8,353 bases of DNA from an uncultured Capnocytophaga sp. (GTDB lineage Bacteria > Bacteroidota > Bacteroidia > Flavobacteriales > Flavobacteriaceae). Under the pieces are notes generated by a model. That model saw nothing but the letters and a program-made list of their open reading frames with translations, made no database searches and had not been told where the DNA came from. The stretch's first letter is position 1. The number at the start of each line of letters is the position of its first letter. The stretch spans positions 1 through 8,353 of the forward strand of contig CAJPPS010000057.1 in assembly GCA_905372595.1 (NCBI GenBank), given 5' to 3'. Positions 5,404 to 8,353 of this stretch are shown piece by piece. The position numbers and the translations under genes were made by a program.

Positions 5404-8256
5404 TTATTCCAATATTTCTCCCAAATGGTTAAATACATCATCCATCAGTATATGTTCCTCTATTATATTTCCTGAAAGTTCTTTTTTGTTCTCTTGTAGG
5501 CGAATAATTTTCTCCTCAAGGGTATCCTTAGCTACAAATCTGATTACATTTACTTTATGTTGTTGTCCCAATCGGTGTGCCCGTGCAATGGCTTGCCGTT
5601 CTGAGAAAGGATTCCACCAAGGATCCAATAAGAGTACATAAGAAGCTGCTGTAAGATTTAACCCCACCTCCCCTGCCTTAAGAGAGATAAAGAAAAAAGA
5701 GACTTTGGAATCATTCTGAAAAGCCTCCACTTGTAGTTTCCTTTGCTCCAGTGAAACACTTCCTGTAAGCGTCGCATAGGCCATATGATGGGCTTGACAC
5801 CATTCCTGATAGATTTCCAAGTGGGATACAAAACTACTAAAAATAAGAGCCTTCTGAGAGGAATTACTTATCTGTTCCAAATAACTAATCACCTCTTGAT
5901 ATTTTCCAGAAGGAATATCACTCTCCTTATCCAATAACTTCGGGTGATTACTCAGTTGCCTTAGCTTTGTAAGCATATTAAGAGTACTTATTTGCACATT
6001 TTCCTCTGTAAGTAATAGTTGGTTCCTTACTTTGGATTTCTCGCTTTCATACCACTTTCTTTGGGCTTGAGAGAGCTCGCAATAGGCAATTTGTTCCTCC
6101 ATCTCAGGCAAGTCATCGAGCACTTGTTCTTTAGTCCTCCTCAGGAGAAAGGGACTAATAATTGTCTTGAGCTCTGCTAAGGCTACTGGATTCTTTTTCT
6201 TTTCTATCTCTGTTTTAAAATATTTATTAAATTGGGCAAAGGTTCCCAGTATATTAGGATTAATGAACTGCATCTGTGACCACAGGTCTGTTAGTGAATT
6301 TTCGATAGGAGTTCCACTTAAAGAAATTCTATGAGAAGACTGTAAACTATTAATCACTTTAAAGATTTGAGAATCCTTATTTTTTATTCGCTGACTTTCA
6401 TCTAAGATAATATATCTAAACTCATATTTTTCAAAAATTTTAGCATCCCGAATCACGATAGGATAGCTTGTAAAAACAATATCATAGTTCAGAAGCCTTT
6501 TGGCTTTTACTTTTCTATCATTCCCTACATATTGAGTACATTTGAGTTGAGGAGCAAATCGCTTGGCTTCATCATACCAATTAAATACCAGAGAAGAGGG
6601 AAGAATTACCAGTACCTTAAGAGCTTCTTTTTGTTTCTGTCCTATCTGGAAGAGATCTTCTGGGTATTCTATGTTTTTTTCAGGTAATTTATCGTGAATA
6701 TCCACTAATAATGCGAGAGTCTGCAAGGTTTTTCCCAAGCCCATATCATCTGCTAAGCAAGCTCCCATTCCATTATAATAATGTTCTAAAAGCCACTTGA
6801 CTCCTTCCCTCTGGTAGGGGCGGAGCGTTGCTTTGAGGTTTGGAGAAGGACTATAGTCTATCTTTTGCGAAAGGTGTTGAGGCTTTACTTCTGGTAAATC
6901 TTCTAATAAAGCATAATTATTCTTAGGAAGGCGCAATTTTTCCCCTTCTATTTTTCCAAATTTGGCTATTTTTTCATACTTACTAAACCATTCCTTGGGA
7001 ATAATAAAGATATTTCCTTTAGAAGAAATATAGATAGGGTTATTTTCCTTGATATTTTTAACCAAAGAAGAAAAATGAAAGCGATTTTCCCCTTGTTGCA
7101 CCCATATATTAATATCAAACCAATCATTTTCCATCTTAGTCTCCTCAAACAAAAGTTCAAAAGGCTCCATCTCAATGCTCTTCCCTCCTATTTCAAGAGA
7201 TTCTATAATAAATCCTTTCGAAAGTAGTTCTTCTTTATGAAGCAACAGCTGAAAATAAGTAGCAAAAGGATAAGTATCTTCTACAGAGAAATTTCCTCCT
7301 TCATTTATAAAACCCATTTCTTCCAGCATATGGTAGTTCTTTAGTTCTTCTAAATGATTTCTTTTATAGTTATATATCCTTATCTGTTCATTAGGAAGTA
7401 TTTCTAGGCTTGAATGCGATTTTTTAGACTGATTACTATAAAAAATATAGCCCCCATAGTCAAATTCTATGTATATTTTGTATCGATTTGTGAAAACATC
7501 GTGTAAAAACTTTATTTTTGAAGAAATTATCACTGACTTCTGTATCATATCGAATCCAATGGTACTGATCTCCGCTTTTTTGAGTACTTCTTTTAGGAAT
7601 TTGTTGAAATATTCAGGAATTAACTTCTCTGGAATAAAGACTTCTGTTTTATCCAGAAAAGGCTTGATGTGTAGTGCATTTATATCCTTTAGTTTCATTA
7701 GGTTTTTATCAATCACCACCCAAGACCTTAGATTATTCAAGAGCTCTATTTTGTGTTCAGAAGGAATAATTGGTTGCCCTTGGTCATATAGGGACAAACG
7801 ATAATGGATGCCATTAGTTCCTTTTTCAAACTCAAGGAAAGGAACTAGTTCCTTTTTTGTAGATTTTATATGATATTTTTCTAATATTTCCTGCCTATTA
7901 ACATAGTTCAAAGACAGATAGAAGTCATTTTCAATTATAATTTCTATAAGTTTTGCTGTTTTTTCTTCTATTTGTTGCTGAATATATCTTTTTTTGTCCC
8001 TATTTTTGTAGATATCTTCTATTAGACTCCCTTTAGGGATATATTTTTCTATTAGGATAGGTATCTGCAGATGATTCACAAGCTTCAGAGCTTCTTTTTG
8101 GGCTTCACTAAGAGGAATGGCTATACTACGGAGCACTTCCTCAGAGGCTTTTCTGAGCATATACCAATGAGTATTTCTATTCTCTGCAATATAAGCTATA
8201 GGAAGAAATAATTGAAAATCAGGATTAAAGGAGAAGTCAAAAAAGATTAGATACAT
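5404..8256 (-). CDS. SNF2-family DEAD/DEAH-box helicase (ATPase/translocase)
   Basis: The product is a 950-residue SNF2/Swi2 motor, expected to use ATP to translocate on double-stranded DNA. Its cellular role is not known; RapA-like or DNA-repair roles are possible. The C-terminal half has all motor motifs: RPYQREGVKWL (479-489), Walker A DMGLGKT (504-510, Lys509), LVILPSSLVFNW (549-560), Walker B DESQ (619-622), SGTPIEN (647-653), KALIFSSF (802-809), SLKAGEVGLNLT (858-869) and QAIARAHRLGQ (888-898) with Arg892 and Arg895. About 470 N-terminal residues are unassigned. They contain no cysteine, so the SWIM zinc finger of many bacterial SNF2 proteins is absent. The frame is open to a TTG at 8352, adding 32 residues, but that extension runs across a terminator and likely promoter. 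The ATG at 8256 is therefore chosen. Another ATG at 8160 is a weaker alternative. It is convergent with the TerB-like gene. Histidine codons are mixed CAT/CAC, unlike the translation genes. Confidence 0.93.
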   Translation of the reverse strand: MYLIFFDFSFNPDFQLFLPIAYIAENRNTHWYMLRKASEEVLRSIAIPLSEAQKEALKLVNHLQIPILIEKYIPKGSLIEDIYKNRDKKRYIQQQIEEKTAKLIEIIIENDFYLSLNYVNRQEILEKYHIKSTKKELVPFLEFEKGTNGIHYRLSLYDQGQPIIPSEHKIELLNNLRSWVVIDKNLMKLKDINALHIKPFLDKTEVFIPEKLIPEYFNKFLKEVLKKAEISTIGFDMIQKSVIISSKIKFLHDVFTNRYKIYIEFDYGGYIFYSNQSKKSHSSLEILPNEQIRIYNYKRNHLEELKNYHMLEEMGFINEGGNFSVEDTYPFATYFQLLLHKEELLSKGFIIESLEIGGKSIEMEPFELLFEETKMENDWFDINIWVQQGENRFHFSSLVKNIKENNPIYISSKGNIFIIPKEWFSKYEKIAKFGKIEGEKLRLPKNNYALLEDLPEVKPQHLSQKIDYSPSPNLKATLRPYQREGVKWLLEHYYNGMGACLADDMGLGKTLQTLALLVDIHDKLPEKNIEYPEDLFQIGQKQKEALKVLVILPSSLVFNWYDEAKRFAPQLKCTQYVGNDRKVKAKRLLNYDIVFTSYPIVIRDAKIFEKYEFRYIILDESQRIKNKDSQIFKVINSLQSSHRISLSGTPIENSLTDLWSQMQFINPNILGTFAQFNKYFKTEIEKKKNPVALAELKTIISPFLLRRTKEQVLDDLPEMEEQIAYCELSQAQRKWYESEKSKVRNQLLLTEENVQISTLNMLTKLRQLSNHPKLLDKESDIPSGKYQEVISYLEQISNSSQKALIFSSFVSHLEIYQEWCQAHHMAYATLTGSVSLEQRKLQVEAFQNDSKVSFFFISLKAGEVGLNLTAASYVLLLDPWWNPFSERQAIARAHRLGQQHKVNVIRFVAKDTLEEKIIRLQENKKELSGNIIEEHILMDDVFNHLGEILE

Positions 8257-8267
8257 AGAAATAGACT

Positions 8268-8299
8268 CAAAAAGAAGAAAATAAAAAAAGCCTTCCAAA
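8268..8299 (-). promoter_or_regulatory. Candidate promoter of the SNF2 helicase
   Basis: Read on the - strand, TTTG (8299-8296) is followed after exactly 20 nt by TCTTTTTG (8275-8268). This matches the Bacteroidota pattern TTTG-N19-21-TAnnTTTG with one mismatch (C for A in the -7 box). The box ends 11 nt before the ATG at 8256, giving a very short leader. The -33 TTTG overlaps the loop of the upstream terminator hairpin. This supports the start at 8256 rather than the longer frame. Confidence 0.45.
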
Positions 8300-8310
8300 G
8301 GAAAGCCTTT
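8283..8310 (-). terminator. Intrinsic terminator of an off-window - strand gene
   Basis: On the - strand AAAGGCTTTCC (8310-8300) pairs with GGAAGGCTTTT (8296-8286) through nine Watson-Crick pairs and two G-T wobbles, around a three-base TTT loop. The T-run continues past 8286, then A and four more T. A gene to the right of the window, read leftwards, probably ends here. The region also lies inside the helicase frame if its TTG start were used, which argues against that start. Confidence 0.75.
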
Positions 8311-8353
8311 CATTGGTTTAAATAAACCTGTGTAAAACCAAATATTACACAAA

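Noticed and set aside
7469..7804. A 111-codon + strand frame inside the helicase gene
   Set aside because: It is antisense to well-supported coding sequence with no promoter or motif.
4893..8256. TerB-like gene plus SNF2 gene as a defence or stress pair
   Set aside because: They are convergent and separated by a terminator, each with its own promoter-like box, so there is no sign of joint expression.
8315..8328. Short inverted repeat GGTTTA-AA-TAAACC
   Set aside because: Six A/T-rich pairs next to a better terminator; too weak to name as a separate element.

Overview
The window comes from the chromosome of a member of the Bacteroidota, most likely class Flavobacteriia; a Capnocytophaga-like organism is possible but cannot be settled from this stretch. 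The evidence is the order tRNA / tuf / tRNA-Trp / secE / nusG / rplK / rplA / rplJ / rplL, a very short SecE, AT-rich DNA, almost no Shine-Dalgarno sequences, and promoter-like boxes of the Bacteroidota form TAnnTTTG.

Positions 1-4347 hold translation and secretion core genes, all on the + strand. They are the 3' end of a tRNA (probably tRNA-Thr), tuf (EF-Tu), an intrinsic terminator that abuts tRNA-Trp, then secE (translocase subunit), nusG (transcription factor) and the ribosomal stalk and L1-arm proteins rplK, rplA, rplJ and rplL. secE and nusG touch without a gap, and rplK-rplA are 10 nt apart. The products meet on the ribosome: L11, L10 and L7/L12 form the GTPase-associated stalk that recruits EF-Tu, and L1 forms the opposite arm. 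A strong terminator follows rplL. rpoB, the usual next gene, is absent, so the classical rplKAJL-rpoBC arrangement is interrupted here.

Positions 4348-5400 hold two single-gene units on the + strand. One is panD, encoding aspartate 1-decarboxylase (beta-alanine for pantothenate/CoA), with all key residues present. The other is a small TerB-fold protein. Each has a TAnnTTTG box just upstream. A hairpin that can terminate transcription from both sides separates the TerB gene from the convergent gene that follows.

Positions 5404-8256 on the - strand encode a large SNF2-family helicase/ATPase with a complete C-terminal motor and a roughly 470-residue N-terminal region I cannot assign. Its open frame runs on to the window edge, but a terminator at 8283-8310 and a likely promoter overlapping it place the real start at 8256.

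Most of the window is ordinary housekeeping sequence. I found no mobile element, CRISPR array, toxin-antitoxin pair or clear new system. The points worth a second look are the missing rpoBC, terminators that overlap the next unit's promoter, the terminator directly against tRNA-Trp, the nusG-rplK hairpin and the unassigned helicase N-terminus.
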